A stretch of 64,000 nucleotides of DNA, taken from Siphonodentalium dalli. Lineage: Eukaryota; Mollusca; Scaphopoda; Gadilida; Siphonodentaliidae. The stretch is from positions 94,292,707-94,356,706 of the forward strand of contig CP136067.1 in NCBI GenBank assembly GCA_032622095.1, in the 5' to 3' direction. Both the position numbers and the translations under genes were made by a program. The notes under the pieces were generated by a model. The model saw only the letters and a program-made list of their open reading frames with translations. It made no database searches and had not been told where the DNA came from. Positions 12,701 to 21,724 of the stretch are shown here, piece after piece (the first letter of the stretch is position 1; each line of letters starts with the position of its first letter).

Positions 12701-15210
12701 CGGATATTTGCATAAAAATCGTCTGTACCAAACCATTTCCTTGTATGAAGACTGTTTCTTACCTCATTATTTGTTTCTAATGGTAATCTGCTCAAATCAA
12801 TTGAATATTTGAATATAAGTCGCCACTCCTTTCCAATATTTAAAAAATAATTCAGATTATTTTTGCATTCTGAGAGTTGTCTTCTGCGAAATCACATTGT
12901 AAATATTTTGAAATATTGGAAAGATGTGGCGAAATTGCTTCAAATATATGATTAATTTGAGCAGATGTACGTGGACCAGATAATGTTTCATGATATGAAA
13001 ACACAAAAAGTGAGAACATATGTCACCAAGCTTGAGTTAAACATCTGCAGCTCTAAAATCCAATTTTTATTTTTGGAAAACAACAAATTGTGGAAAAATG
13101 ACATAATTCAAATAAATTTTAAGTGAGTGAAGAAATTTACAACCAGAAGGGCAATTTTTATCAAAATGGACTCCTTCAGGCTTTTCGAGGCAGAAATTAT
13201 AATTACCTCAGTACGGCATTGTTTCTTTAGATCCTTGTCTGCAAACACATGGAACACTAGATGACTTTTAGTGAAAATGACGGCAGATTTCAGAACCACC
13301 AATGTCTCGTTCATTCGGTCACCACATGCCACCAGTACCAGATGTAGAGATTGCTTCCTCTCTCTAGAATGAAAGTTTCGATGACATTTTAGTATAGTAA
13401 ACATTTTGAAGATGATTATCTCTTTCTTAACTATTAAAATACTTATTGACGAGTGCAGGGACCAGCCATGAGATTAAAAATTTAGAGAAGTCACATCTCC
13501 CTGTTTGGCTAAGTGGACTCTTATCAAGAAAAGTGCATTCCGATAAATGGCAACAAGCCATATTTCCGACTAAATCCTGAAAAGTTACCCATAATTCTGC
13601 TGTGGTTAAGAAGTCGATTACTTAGAGCATTACTGTACATGTAGTATTGTAATGAGTGTTTTAAAAAAAATATGTTGTTGCTGTAATTTTGGCACCATCT
13701 TTAAAATAAGCAAAATTTTAAGGCAGACTACTATTCAATGGTCATGACTCCACCAACGTCATTGGCCAGTTTATAACAAATGTTTCACCTATTAGCTCTT
13801 TTGATTGGCTGTTCTTCATGAGTATTTTTAGCATCGATGTGTTCTTTGTTACCATCCTTTCCTTGATCGTTTACGATTCTATGAGCCTGTTGAGTTTGAT
13901 CATCTTTAATACCACTGTTATCTGGGGTTTCTACATCTAGTTCATCCTTGTTGTGAATTGCGCAGAACAAGCATACAGCGACTAAGATGATGACCATCAC
14001 ACCTATGGGAGGCCAAATTCACATTTAATATCGAATTGCGCTAAAGCGCAAATAGTTGCGCTTAACCACAAATACCACATATTGTGCTTAAGCACAAATA
14101 GGGCATTTACGTTTAAGCGTAATTAGTTGCGATTAAGCTTAATTAATTGCGCTTAAGCATAATTGTAACTACTATCTAACCTACCCATAAACTATTGGCA
14201 TGACCTGGTGTTTAACCTGGCAACACAAGAGGAGCATTGGGCTAATTTTAACCTGTTTTAATTAGCCTGAGTACTCAACAGTCAACTGTGAGTATGTGTT
14301 CAACAATGATAATCCCTAATTACATATTATCAGCATCCCTATATCCAAAAATTGATGTCTCGATCCTTCCCGGAACTCTAGTAATTTTTTATATGATGTT
14401 TTTTAATGTATTTTTGCACAGATTTGGGCCATTACTATGGTCATATCCTATAGCATGCATGTGGTGTCACTACATGTACATGAGGGCTTGCTTACCTCAT
14501 ATGGTTTACTTATTGACTTAAATCAGGGAAAAAACCCTATTTTCATATTATCAGCATCCCTGTCCCAAAAATTGGTGTCTCATTCCTGGAGCTTTGGTGT
14601 CTCGATCAGTCCTCGGGTTCTAGTGTTTTTTTTTATTAAATCAGCATCTCTTGCACAGATCTATAGTATTTCCATGGTCATGTAGTGTGAATGTGGTGTC
14701 ACTGAGGGCTTGCTTCCCTCATATGGGGTGCCTGTATACTCGAAAATTGAAGAAAACCAAAGTCGCCCGACTAATACAGAAAGTAATGCTATCGCGAGTG
14801 GCCCCAACTAATATACACAGAAGATAATATAATGCTATCACGAGTCGCTCCAACTATTAAAAACAGAAGGTAATTTAATACTATTGCGAGTCAGCCATTT
14901 TGATAAAGAAGTTGGGCTAGCTCCCTACCCATCCAAACCAATGAAAACGAGAGGTGATATGTCAATAGGAGTTAAGGTTAAGTTATGGATAAACCTATTT
15001 ATTCACCAGGGGTGTTTAGTTACATATAACTATGAATTGCGCTTAAGCGCAAATAATTGTGCTTAAGCGCAATTAATTGCACTTAAGCGCAAATAATTAC
15101 GCTTAAGCGCAATTAATTGAGCTTAATCGTAATTATTTGCGCTTCAGCGCAATTTATAAAATTATTAAATGTGAATTTGGCCTGCCATACACACCGAGCT
15201 TGAACAACAT
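554..15210 (-). CDS. Glucoside xylosyltransferase-like GT8 glycosyltransferase, copy B (tandem paralogue, exon 1 split by an insertion)
   Basis: Spliced CDS, minus strand: 15210-15195, 14002-13789, 13363-13207, 12450-12316, 6331-6139, 4753-4604, 1177-1005, 724-554. If the element in exon 1 is spliced out, the CDS is 1209 nt, exactly as in copy A. No stop or frameshift was found in any exon. Most differences from copy A are silent or conservative. The exception is the end of exon 4, where the family block W-Y-x-R-F-A-R-H-P-Y-Y-P-P reads L-Y-G-R-F-T-R-I-P-Y-Y-S-P. The DxD, WGDQD and HG blocks are intact. Intron 3 holds about 39 repeats of the exon 4 acceptor plus a Helitron, and intron 5 holds a Harbinger-like element. 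It could be a working gene, a gene with altered activity, or an early pseudogene; the open frame favours recent or present function. Confidence 0.82.
807..1000. repeat. Partial exon 6 copy and G-run, copy B intron 6
   Basis: One exon 6 partial copy (from about 833, junction with donor kept) lies beside a 19-G run at 807-825, matching the spacer type of copy A. Fewer units than in copy A, so the number changed after duplication. Confidence 0.82.
1005..1177 (-). CDS. Copy B exon 6
   Basis: 173 nt, acceptor TTTTTTCAG, donor GAGAG|GTAGGT. Encodes CHWNYRTDHCMYKSLC and LLHGSRRVMHNTKQPVFKAV. One partial copy lies at about 833-935. Confidence 0.9.
1241..3614. mobile_element. Harbinger-like element in copy B intron 5
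   Basis: 2374 bp, inverted ends GGCCATATAAACAWAAT, flanked by TAA on both sides (1238-1240, 3615-3617). Copy A carries the empty site (around 31205), so the insertion followed the duplication or was lost from A. A TWA target and GGCC-type ends are typical of PIF/Harbinger. The interior holds repeated CACCGGGCCGACCATGGTTC-like segments near 1780, 2080 and 2320. No transposase was recognised; it carries the reading frame at 2954-3355. Confidence 0.72.
2954..3355 (-). CDS. 133-codon reading frame of unknown function carried by the Harbinger-like element
   Basis: Starts MATLVNICIVQNASEGKW and is hydrophilic with a balanced, protein-like composition. At about 2965 it stops, but a coding-like continuation appears in another frame down to 2754 (W-L-G-E-N-K ... 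H-W-F-V-D-Q-H ... C-H-V-P-Q), so one frameshift probably truncated a protein of roughly 200 residues. I do not recognise the family. It is not a recognisable transposase and may be captured cargo. Confidence 0.5.
   Translation of the reverse strand: MATLVNICIVQNASEGKWTIISVNRSKTVRQMADDFMSTKDIDDDFDLVVSKTKRDFDTVAGDIMVSEVTQFFGRYFQIRVTKEDVPQKKSGEVVDVFSVLMTSCNEVVLPSKTNVKNKRDELCNSFIQSLTG
3857..4020. repeat. Dispersed repeat F5, copy B intron 5
   Basis: GATTATCTCATT ... ATTTATTATTTTATACCCTG ... AGAGATAATCCATC. Copy A counterpart at 31380-31527; other copies at about 22700-22842, 42200-42305, 53260-53530 and 53820-53920. Confidence 0.6.
4052..4470. mobile_element. F1 element in copy B intron 5
   Basis: CAAGCGTGGAAATAGTG start, TTTGCAGGATTG end, two GAGGT...ACCTC hairpins. 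The right-hand hairpin is shortened to the arms only. Imperfect 8-bp flanks. Confidence 0.7.
4604..4753 (-). CDS. Copy B exon 5
   Basis: 150 nt, acceptor ATTTTTTTCAG, donor CCAG|GTAAGC. The encoded protein is the same as copy A by eye (NSGVMLMNLTRLR, WGDQDLINIYF). Confidence 0.9.
5080..5270. mobile_element. F4-type foldback, copy B intron 4
   Basis: ATGCATTCTTTTATTAGTGC ... GCTCCAGTCATGGAATG with a ladder of TTATATATGAGAG words. Orthologous to 33000-33188. Confidence 0.62.
5690..6130. repeat. Tandem copies of exon 4 3' end plus donor, copy B intron 4
   Basis: Four direct degenerate copies of the last ~70 nt of exon 4 with the following donor, at roughly 5700, 5795, 5895 and 5985, plus one inverted copy ending at 6119. 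Each keeps the CCTTTAGGT-like junction. The copies carry stops or missense changes, so they are intronic relics. The apparent plus-strand open frame at 5635-6003 is a by-product of this array. Confidence 0.85.
6079..6161. repeat. Perfect 41-bp inverted repeat over the exon 4 donor of copy B
   Basis: Arms 6079-6119 and 6121-6161 are exact reverse complements with one base between. The arm contains the last 23 nt of exon 4, the GTTAGT donor and intron sequence. In the transcript it would fold into a 41-bp hairpin hiding the splice site. Copy A lacks it. Confidence 0.93.
6139..6331 (-). CDS. Copy B exon 4 (DxD exon, altered 3' end)
   Basis: 193 nt with acceptor CTTTTGTAG and donor TTTAG|GTTAGT. 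The D-T-D motif is intact. The last 20 residues differ from copy A at conserved places (W to L, A to T, H to I, P to S). The acceptor with 34 nt of this exon is repeated about 39 times upstream in the transcript, and the donor lies within a perfect hairpin (6079-6161). Confidence 0.85.
6298..8805. repeat. 63-bp satellite made of the exon 4 acceptor (about 39 units)
   Basis: On the gene strand each unit contains 29 nt of intron tail ending CTCATCTTTTGTAG, then the first 34 nt of exon 4 (coding Y-I-L-K-N-V-D-S-V-L-Y). Seven units carry an extra ATT and are 66 bp. A six-unit, 381-bp higher-order block occurs twice in a row (6988-7368 and 7369-7749) and looks identical. The first unit is the true exon 4 edge and the last is cut by the Helitron. 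Copy A has one unit only. Confidence 0.95.
8806..11614 (+). mobile_element. Non-autonomous Helitron, inserted in the copy B exon-4 satellite
   Basis: Starts TCTATATCTATATTTGCG followed by a GTCTGTCTGTCTG run, and ends with a GC-rich hairpin (GGGCAACGCCGGGTAACCC) and CTAG, the classic Helitron terminus. It sits between A (8805) and T (11615) with no target duplication. The left and right flanks rejoin to one satellite unit. The interior has degenerate tandem modules, including three near-identical ~118-bp blocks at about 8929, 9223 and 9449. No Rep/helicase frame was seen; open frames here are repeat shadows. Confidence 0.88.
11990..12305. mobile_element. Truncated F1 element, copy B intron 3
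   Basis: Only the middle and the right hairpin remain (CATTATGCAAATGACAGAC end). The right end abuts exon 3. Confidence 0.65.
12316..12450 (-). CDS. Copy B exon 3
   Basis: 135 nt, acceptor ATTCCAG, donor CCG|GTACGT. Encodes VEGWPKKFRDNLELNIYD and RKLFKPCASQRMFVP. The antisense strand shows a misleading open frame here. Confidence 0.87.
12491..12648. mobile_element. TA-flanked hairpin (family F2), copy B intron 2
   Basis: Inverted repeat beginning AGTAATGCCCTAAATAAT and ending GGGCATTACTG, with shortened arms. Counterpart in copy A at 38860-39001. Confidence 0.75.
13207..13363 (-). CDS. Copy B exon 2
   Basis: 157 nt, same splice sites as copy A (CATTCTAG acceptor, GAG|GTAATT donor). Encodes SLHLVLVACGDRMNETLVVL and FHVFADKDLKKQC. 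No frame damage. Confidence 0.87.
13539..13635. mobile_element. Half F2 element
   Basis: Only the right arm (CCGATAAATGGCAACAAGCC to GAGCATTACTG) remains, in copy B intron 1. Confidence 0.65.
13789..14002 (-). CDS. Copy B exon 1b (anchor and stem)
   Basis: Begins right after CTCCCATAG and runs 214 nt to an AATAG|GTGAAA donor. Encodes the signal anchor MVIILVAVCLF and a stem near-identical to copy A. The 16 + 214 nt equals the 230 nt of the intact exon in copy A. Confidence 0.72.
14004..15189. mobile_element. Introner-like terminal-inverted-repeat element inside copy B exon 1
   Basis: 1186 bp with inverted ends of about 26 bp (TATGGSAGGCCAAATTCACA). It is flanked by a perfect 6-bp target duplication, CACACC, at 13998-14003 and 15190-15195. 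Copy A has the same exon uninterrupted with a single CACACC. Inside both ends lie irregular arrays of GCGCTTAAGCGCAATTAATT-type motifs (14030-14170 and 15035-15155). There is no long open frame, so it is non-autonomous. On the gene strand its borders create a GT...AG intron of 1192 nt. The superfamily is not assigned. Confidence 0.85.
15195..15210 (-). CDS. Copy B exon 1a (16 nt: ATG to mid codon 6)
   Basis: Encodes M-L-F-K-L and the first base of Gly-6. It is followed by GTGTGTATGG, a usable 5' splice site formed by the target duplication plus the end of the inserted element. Exists as a separate exon only if the 1192-nt intron is spliced. Confidence 0.6.
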
Positions 15211-15283
15211 CCATCGCCTTCTGATACTGTGAATCAAATAGAGCACAGTCATGTATCAGAATTAAAAATCATTGCCCAAAGTA

Positions 15284-15482
15284 CAGTAATGCCCTAAGTA
15301 ATCGACTCCTTAAACACAGCAGAATTATGGGTAACCTTTCAGGATTTAGTCGGAAATATGGCTTGTTACCATTCACCGAGAGCTTTCCGATGAATGGCAA
15401 CAAGCCATATTTCCGACTAAATCCTGAAAAGTTACCCATAATTCTGCTGTGTTTAAGGAGTCGATTAATTAGGGCATTACTG
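15284..15482. mobile_element. F2 hairpin just upstream of copy B
   Basis: CAGTAATGCCCTAAGTAATC to GGGCATTACTG, about 95-bp arms nearly perfect, TA on both sides. Copy A has no insertion here, so it is post-duplication. Confidence 0.88.
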
Positions 15483-15638
15483 TAAGTAATAATAAGTTCA
15501 CTGCCAAGAGTATCCCCAGCAAAGTGGCTTTCCGCTGAGGTATATTAATTTTATGATGTCACTTAATTTCGAAGATGTCTTTAATAATCTACCAAATTTC
15601 ATTCAGATCTGACAACCCATGGCTGGGATATGTCTGCT

Positions 15639-15994
15639 TAAAGACATATTATGTACTTGTTCATGTGCGTGAAACTGATCAGTTAGTATATCCAGGCACT
15701 GTGCCAACTGGAGGAATGTAGCATTCTACTAACAGCGAATCGACCGTAACACTCATAGAAACCATCGTCTCAACTACGCTCAATTGCAAATATTTACTTC
15801 TCGATTCGGGACGCATCTATCGGCGATAAACTAACAAAAACGAGTTCGCCACCGAGAATCACTGTATTTAAATAATATATAGAATGACGGTGTGTGTTGT
15901 CAATTCGGATATAATATTTGTAAAAATTACTACTTTGAACAAGATTTTTCTCCATTTATATTTGATCACCCAACTGGGGAGTTGTACATCACTT
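15639..15994 (+). repeat. Helitron-tail-like dispersed repeat (family F6)
   Basis: TTAAAGACATATTATG ... GATTCGGGACGCA...ATCACTTTAA. Its last part resembles the 3' region of the Helitron at 11300-11590 (TTTCACATCACTTTAA). Confidence 0.6.
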
Positions 15995-16262
15995 TAAACA
16001 GACAAAAACAAATGATTTACAGAAAAAGAAGGATAACTCCAAAAATGGAAAAGTGAAAGTCATTTGCCCCCTATTCTGTAAGCAATCATCTGATCATGAT
16101 GATGATGAAGCTCCATACTAAATTTCATTTATATCCTATAACCATTGGTTGAGATATATCCAATATAGACTCAACACATGCAGTGTAAATCAAGTGTGGT
16201 ACTGGATGCCTAAGGTGGTCTATATCACTTACCATACTGGTGGCCGCATCATGTCGGTTAAT

Positions 16263-16264
16263 AA
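16263..16264. other. Duplication breakpoint beside copy B
   Basis: Similarity to the region upstream of copy A (45945-46025) stops after GGTTAATA, within the coding part of the exon-like segment. Confidence 0.65.
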
Positions 16265-17095
16265 GAATAATCTCCAATCTGGGCCTTGCGCACTGATTTG
16301 GGCATGTACCTGGTATTGAACTTCTCACTAAAGCGAGGGATTTGGATTTTGCTCTATTTGCACGACATATAAATCATTAGATTTTTTCCATGATTAATAA
16401 GAATTTGTGGCACACACAGGTGAATGCATTGGTATGCGACTGGTTATTAGATTATCTTACCACTGTTGATTCTCACAGCATGATGTGTCTGACTTCAGAA
16501 TGTGAAAGCAATTATATAATATACTGGTATGTGCGTGTTTGGTGGGGTGGGTGGGATTGCAGTGTGCACGGCTGCATGCATTTGCACTTATGTATAACAT
16601 GCTAGACGGCTTATTGTTTGAATATGCATGTACACGTACATACATTATACTATGTGTGGTTTATGTAAGTTTGTGTGCTCTCTGTAAGACACATGTAACT
16701 GGCTGTGCTGTATGTATACAGTCGTTCAGTCATCATACAGTAGCTATGTCATCGTTGGACGAATCAATGGATGATGCTCCCAACTTCCAAGCGGACAACA
16801 GAGCACATGTACGCCAATATAAATATCTGAGAACAAGGTGCTCGCGTTTTGAAACACCAAACATCTCTTCTGCTAATTTTGTTTTCGCAACGGAAGTACA
16901 TTCTCGGTTATTCCAGTTTCGTTGATGAAAATGATAAAGCGGGACATTTATTTGAGAGTTTGGACCGTCGCTTGGTTTATTATTAATTTTTTCCCTCAAA
17001 ACCAATAAAAAGGACATATGTCGGGGGTAGCCCGGATAGGGGTGGACTGTATAGGGGAAAGGAGCATATTATTCACATAATTGGCCTAAAAGGGA
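16264..17095. other. No supported gene
   Basis: Unique-looking sequence with overlapping short frames on both strands (16539-16925 and 16733-17017); none has recognisable motifs or splice support. Confidence 0.5.
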
Positions 17096-17520
17096 AGCGG
17101 TGCACTTAGGCTGGTGCGGTGTTGTCCCGGAAAGCCGATTAAAGTGATATGAAACACTCCGGTTGGGTGATCAAATAGAAATGGAGAATAACCTTGCTTA
17201 AAGTAGTTATTTTTATGAATATTAATCCAAATTTACAACACACCCCGCCAGTCTTATACATTTATTAAATGCAATGAGTATCGATGGCGAAATCATTTGC
17301 GTTAGTTTATCGCCGATTGTTGCGTCCCGTATCGAGATGTAAATATTTACAATTGAGCGTAGTTCAGGCGGTGTTTTCTATGGAGTTGTATGGTCGATTT
17401 CTTTGAGATTTTGGGCAATGTTAGTAGAGTGCTACATCCCCCAGTTGGCATGGCGTCTTGAGTACTAATTTATCAGTTTTACGCACCTGAACAAATCCAT
17501 AATATGTCATAATTTAGCAC
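17095..17520 (-). repeat. F6 repeat, reverse, with Helitron-like tail
   Basis: Reverse copy of the same family. The tail GTGCGGTGTTGTCCCGGAAAG resembles a decayed Helitron terminal hairpin. Confidence 0.6.
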
Positions 17521-18230
17521 AATTCTAAAGTGAGTGAAGGATGGCCACCCCTACCTCCCAACCCACCCCCACATATCCCTGACTGACCATAACAGACTCA
17601 CCTGTGATGAAATAATAGTAATTTAAGCTGGACATCGATCAGGTAGAAGCAAAACAAAAGATCTTCAATGATATTATTACTGCATTTTCCAATGAGAAAC
17701 AGAGGAAAAAGTAGATGTAAAATCTTCAACTTTAGATAATATAGATAAATCGCTGATTTAATATAATGTTCATGTAAATAGACATGGACACTCCATGCTT
17801 CAAATGTGACACCAAATTATGAATTTAAAGCAAATCACTGATGCCTGTAGTGATTTGATACTGGTAACAGAAAAACCACTGATGCAAGGAATGATGCATT
17901 GTCACAGTTCATGGCTGGATGATGAGCATTCTGAAGATGAATAAAAGGTCACTAACCATCATCCGCAGAAAAAGGCAGCTTTTTTGGGGGGGTGGTGGCT
18001 TATTTTTTATCTTGAAATTCCTTTGAAGATTGCTCAAGTTATCATCCGGACAACACAAAAATTGTGACTTCTAAATTGAACAAATGCACATAACTCCTAG
18101 TAAATCAACGGAATGTTACCAAATTCTAACCTGACCTGTGACCTGACCTGTGGCTTTTGAACTGTGTTTGATTAGTCTATTGTTATATTAACGATTTTCA
18201 TGGAATTATCTTTGTTCAAACAAAATCATC
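17520..18230. other. No gene recognised
   Basis: AT-rich, a poly-G patch at about 17980, no coding frame of note. Confidence 0.5.
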
Positions 18231-18235
18231 TGATC

Positions 18236-18695
18236 CAAGCCTGAGTTTAGTGTGCCAGACATTTGCAGAATGAGGTCCCCAGAGGTTGAATTTAGTGATG
18301 CTAACCCAAATAGCAGGCTAGCATCACCAAATTCATTCTCTGGGAGCCTCATTCTGCTTAGGCCTCATCTGCTATGGGAGACATAGACTCTGGGTTGAAG
18401 TTCCCAAATGGCGAATATTGTGATGTACACCCATTGGGAACCTTGATTATGCAATGTCATCTGCCAATTTGAGGATATAGAGAAACTAAACTAAAAAAGA
18501 AATAGAATTTATTTGAAGAAGTTTCCATAGAAGTTTGATAATAAAGAAACTTTCCAGAGAAGATGAGACCTAAGCAGAATGAGGTCCCTAGAGGGTGAAT
18601 TTTGTGATGCTAGCCCTCTATGCAGGATAGCATCACTAAATTCACCCTCTGGGGACCTCATTCTGCAAGTAACAGGCACATTCGACTCAGACTTG
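18236..18695. mobile_element. Full-length F1 hAT-like element
   Basis: CAAGCCTGAGTTTAG start, ACTCAGACTTG end, perfect 8-bp target duplication ATCTGATC (18228-18235 and 18696-18703). The best reference copy of the family: 460 bp, a palindromic hairpin at each end, about 230 bp between. Confidence 0.88.
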
Positions 18696-18699
18696 ATCT

Positions 18700-19410
18700 G
18701 ATCACATATTAGTCCAGTGCATTTATTATTTTGTCCGGAACTTATTGCAACATAATTTTTTTGCAGAAGTACATAAACCCATCATAAACAACAAACTAAA
18801 AATCAACAAAAGGGAAATTGGTGAAATAAATTTGGGAAATTTTATTGGTCAAATAATCATTTTATAGATTTTCTGGGAATGATCTTCTGTTCCGAAATGA
18901 GGAAAGTAAGGTCGAAAAATGGACATGAAATTTGAAGGACTTGTGAATTTTTTATAAAAACCCACATGCCAAAGGTTTTGGCAAATGAATTGTTTTTTTT
19001 GCCAAATGAAATTAGTTTTTGCCAAATGAAATTAGTATTTGCCAAATGAACTTAATTTTTCGCATTGGCAAATGGCAAGTTGCAGCATGAACCCTGGGGG
19101 TTGGAATATTAAGTAAGAAGTGAATGATTCTTATTAAGAATATGTATTACTTACAACAATTTGGCACATAAAAATATACAATCTTAAAAAATAAATCAAA
19201 TGCAAATCTCTGAATCTGATGGCATTAACATGGATGCATGATGAACTAATATACAAAATAATATATCAATACATAGATCTGTATGTCAAATGATGGGATG
19301 AAATATGATGTGTAATGCACCCAGGGTTTCCACTAGGGGTTGAGGGCATGGGAGACAAACTCAGTCCAAGCAACCAACTGTAAATATATAATTATGGTAA
19401 ATCAGCCATC
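18700..19410. other. No gene recognised; short repeat patch
   Basis: TTTTGCCAAATGAAATTAGT occurs about three times at 18975-19060. Otherwise AT-rich unique DNA. Confidence 0.5.
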
Positions 19411-19416
19411 ACTTAA

Positions 19417-19527
19417 CCCTTTCAGTGCCAAGTCCAATTTTTGTAACACATTATTATAATCAATAAATTTGAAAAATGATCAAGGAAATATGGGTTGATA
19501 CAAAAATCGGACTTGGCACTGAAAGGG
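19417..19527. mobile_element. TTAA-flanked foldback (family F3, piggyBac-like ends)
   Basis: CCCTTTCAGTGCCAAGTCC ... GGACTTGGCACTGAAAGGG between TTAA and TTAA; loop deleted. Confidence 0.78.
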
Positions 19528-19532
19528 TTAAA

Positions 19533-19903
19533 GGCACGGATGGCCTTCACAGTGGGTATGCTGTTAAAATAGTCAAACCTGTTAAAACTGCCTTAAACAG
19601 AAATAATACTAAAATATGGACATATTTTGTTCTTATACCACTCATAGATATCGCATAAATAGTATGTTATTGTCAAATTTGTATGCTGTATTATGTGAAC
19701 AAAAGTCAGGTTCTGTAACATTTTTGGCTGTTGTTTACATAACAAAGCATACAAACTTGACAATAGCATACTATTTACGTGATTTTTATCATTGGTATAA
19801 GAACAAGGTTTGTCTATGTTTTAATATTCTTTCTCTTTATATGGTGGTTTTAATAGATGTGACTGTTTTAACAGCAATAGCCGTCGCGAACGGCATCCAT
19901 GCC
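19533..19903. mobile_element. Foldback element with long inverted arms
   Basis: Left arm from GGCACGGATGGCC pairs imperfectly over about 190 bp with the right arm ending GGCATCCATGCC. It starts next to the TTAA of the F3 element. The 101-codon plus-strand frame across it is a by-product. Confidence 0.65.
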
Positions 19904-19958
19904 CAAATGCTGAACATATAAGGTATTATAAGTAAATTAATCAAGGAATCACAATTAA

Positions 19959-20210
19959 CCCTTTCATTCTGGGGACTATGCTAGTGCAGCATTAAAGATC
20001 CGGTGCCATTGCATTCTCGTATATGCGAGTCTCCCATAGAAAACCTCACATACATAAGAGAATGCACTGGTTTACAAGATCAAGGAAATTATTGTTTGGG
20101 CAATGCATTCTCTAATATATGCGAGGCACCCTATGGGTGACTCTCTATATAAGAGATTGCATTGGCACAGGGTTTTTGCAAAAATTCAGAAAGCTCCAGT
20201 CACGAAAGGG
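19959..20210. mobile_element. TTAA foldback (family F4)
   Basis: CCCTTTCATTCTGGGG ... CCAGTCACGAAAGGG, with two inner palindromes of the TGCATTCTCTTATATATGCG type. Confidence 0.75.
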
Positions 20211-20309
20211 CTGAATCAAAATGCTGAACATATAAGGTAATATAAGTAGATTAATTTAAGGAATCACAAATAAATAATAACTGTTTTTATTTTTGACAAA
20301 CTGATTGTA

Positions 20310-20454
20310 CAGTAATGCCCTAAATAATCGACTCCTTATTTAGAGCAGTGAGAGCTTTCCGGTGAATGGCAACAAGCCATATTTCTGACTAAATCTTGAA
20401 AAGTTACCCATAATTCTGCTGTGGTTAAGGGGTCGATTATTTAGGGCATTACTG
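20310..20454. mobile_element. F2 hairpin, left arm shortened
   Basis: TA-flanked, CAGTAATGCCCTAAATAATC start, GGGCATTACTG end. Confidence 0.8.
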
Positions 20455-20459
20455 TATAT

Positions 20460-21450
20460 CCAGGCACAATCAGAAGCTTTTAGCGATGCACACCTAGATA
20501 TCTTTCAGAATACGGCAATAACTATCGATTTGCATCGCCTTGAAAAATATTATTTGCCATAAAATGGTCAACTAGTGGTCAACGTTGACAAAGACAAATT
20601 AAGTATTTTTGTTTATCACTCACTGTTGGTTTTATATAGTGGGATATAAATGATATATATATTAATCTGTGGGTGGGGTAGGGGAATGTGAGATGGGAGA
20701 TATGTGCCAGGGGGAAAGGGACCATAAAATGGGACAAGCGGAAACCCAGTCTCTTTGAAAAGCCAACAAAACTTCGATCGGATGCACGTCTCTAGATTTG
20801 TCGATTATATTTCATTTCTATGAAGAAGTGGCATTCCCAACATGGCATAGTAAACCGTTTCAAATATGGAGTGCATTCCTGGCGTAGTAAATAGGAATTG
20901 TAGTATTTAGAAATAGTTATAAATAAAACAAGATGCGAAAGAATAATCAGTCATGAATATCGTTGAATGATAAAAATTGATGTCTCCTATGTTGCGATAA
21001 GTATAATAAATTATGGATATATATCGCCTACATTCAGTTTTCCAACAATATTTGTGCTTGACAATGCGTGGGAGAATTGTCAGCATATCATTGACCTCTG
21101 ATCTCTGAAGTGATCTGTTAAGCCATCAATGAAATAGCACGTAATATGTGCCACTCTTCAATGAAATGGAGGGAATCCCATCAATACAGAAACTGATTTT
21201 AACCCTTTCAGTGCCAAGTCCGATTTTTGTATCAACCCATATTTCCATCAATGTATCACATTATTATAATCAATAAATTTGAAAAATGATCAAGGAAATA
21301 TGGGTTGATACAAAAATCGGACTTGGCACTAAAAGGGTTATTAAATCACAAATCTAGATATGTACATCAGTTAGGATTTTGTCAGTGCTAGGGGAAAAGG
21401 ACCATACAAGGGACTCACTGCCCCTCCAGCGGAAACCTTGATCAACCAAT
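20460..21450. other. Intergenic, no gene recognised
   Basis: Contains the F3 foldback (21203-21337) and two copies of a GGGAAAGGGACCAT / AGCGGAAACC phrase at about 20718 and 21391, probably an old dispersed repeat. Confidence 0.45.
21203..21337. mobile_element. F3 foldback
   Basis: TTAA on the left; CCCTTTCAGTGCCAAGTCCG arms, intermediate length. Confidence 0.77.
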
Positions 21451-21453
21451 ATA

Positions 21454-21610
21454 CAGTAATGCTTTAAGTAATCGACTCCTTAACCACAGCAGAATTATGG
21501 GTAACTTTTCAGGATTTAGTCGGAAATATGGCTTGTTGCCATTCATCGGAAAGCTCTAAGTTACCCATAATTTGCTGCGGTTAAGGAGTCGATTACTCAG
21601 GGCATTACTG
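21454..21610. mobile_element. F2 hairpin, right arm shortened
   Basis: TA-flanked. Followed at once by a half element of the same family. Confidence 0.8.
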
Positions 21611-21616
21611 TAGGGG

Positions 21617-21720
21617 AGAGCTTTCCTATGAATGGCAACAAACCATATTTCCGACTAAATCCTGAAAAGTTACCCATAATTCTGCTGGGGTTAAGGAGTC
21701 GATTATTTAGGGCATTACTA
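21617..21720. mobile_element. Half F2 element
   Basis: Right arm only, directly after the full copy at 21454-21610; suggests nested insertion or unequal exchange. Confidence 0.7.
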
Positions 21721-21724
21721 TACA

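Noticed and set aside
16539-17017. Overlapping plus and minus frames of 128 and 94 codons
   Set aside because: No recognisable motif, no splice support, and both strands cannot be coding.
19616-19921. 101-codon plus frame with hydrophobic stretches
   Set aside because: It lies across a foldback element (19533-19903), so it is an accident of the inverted arms.
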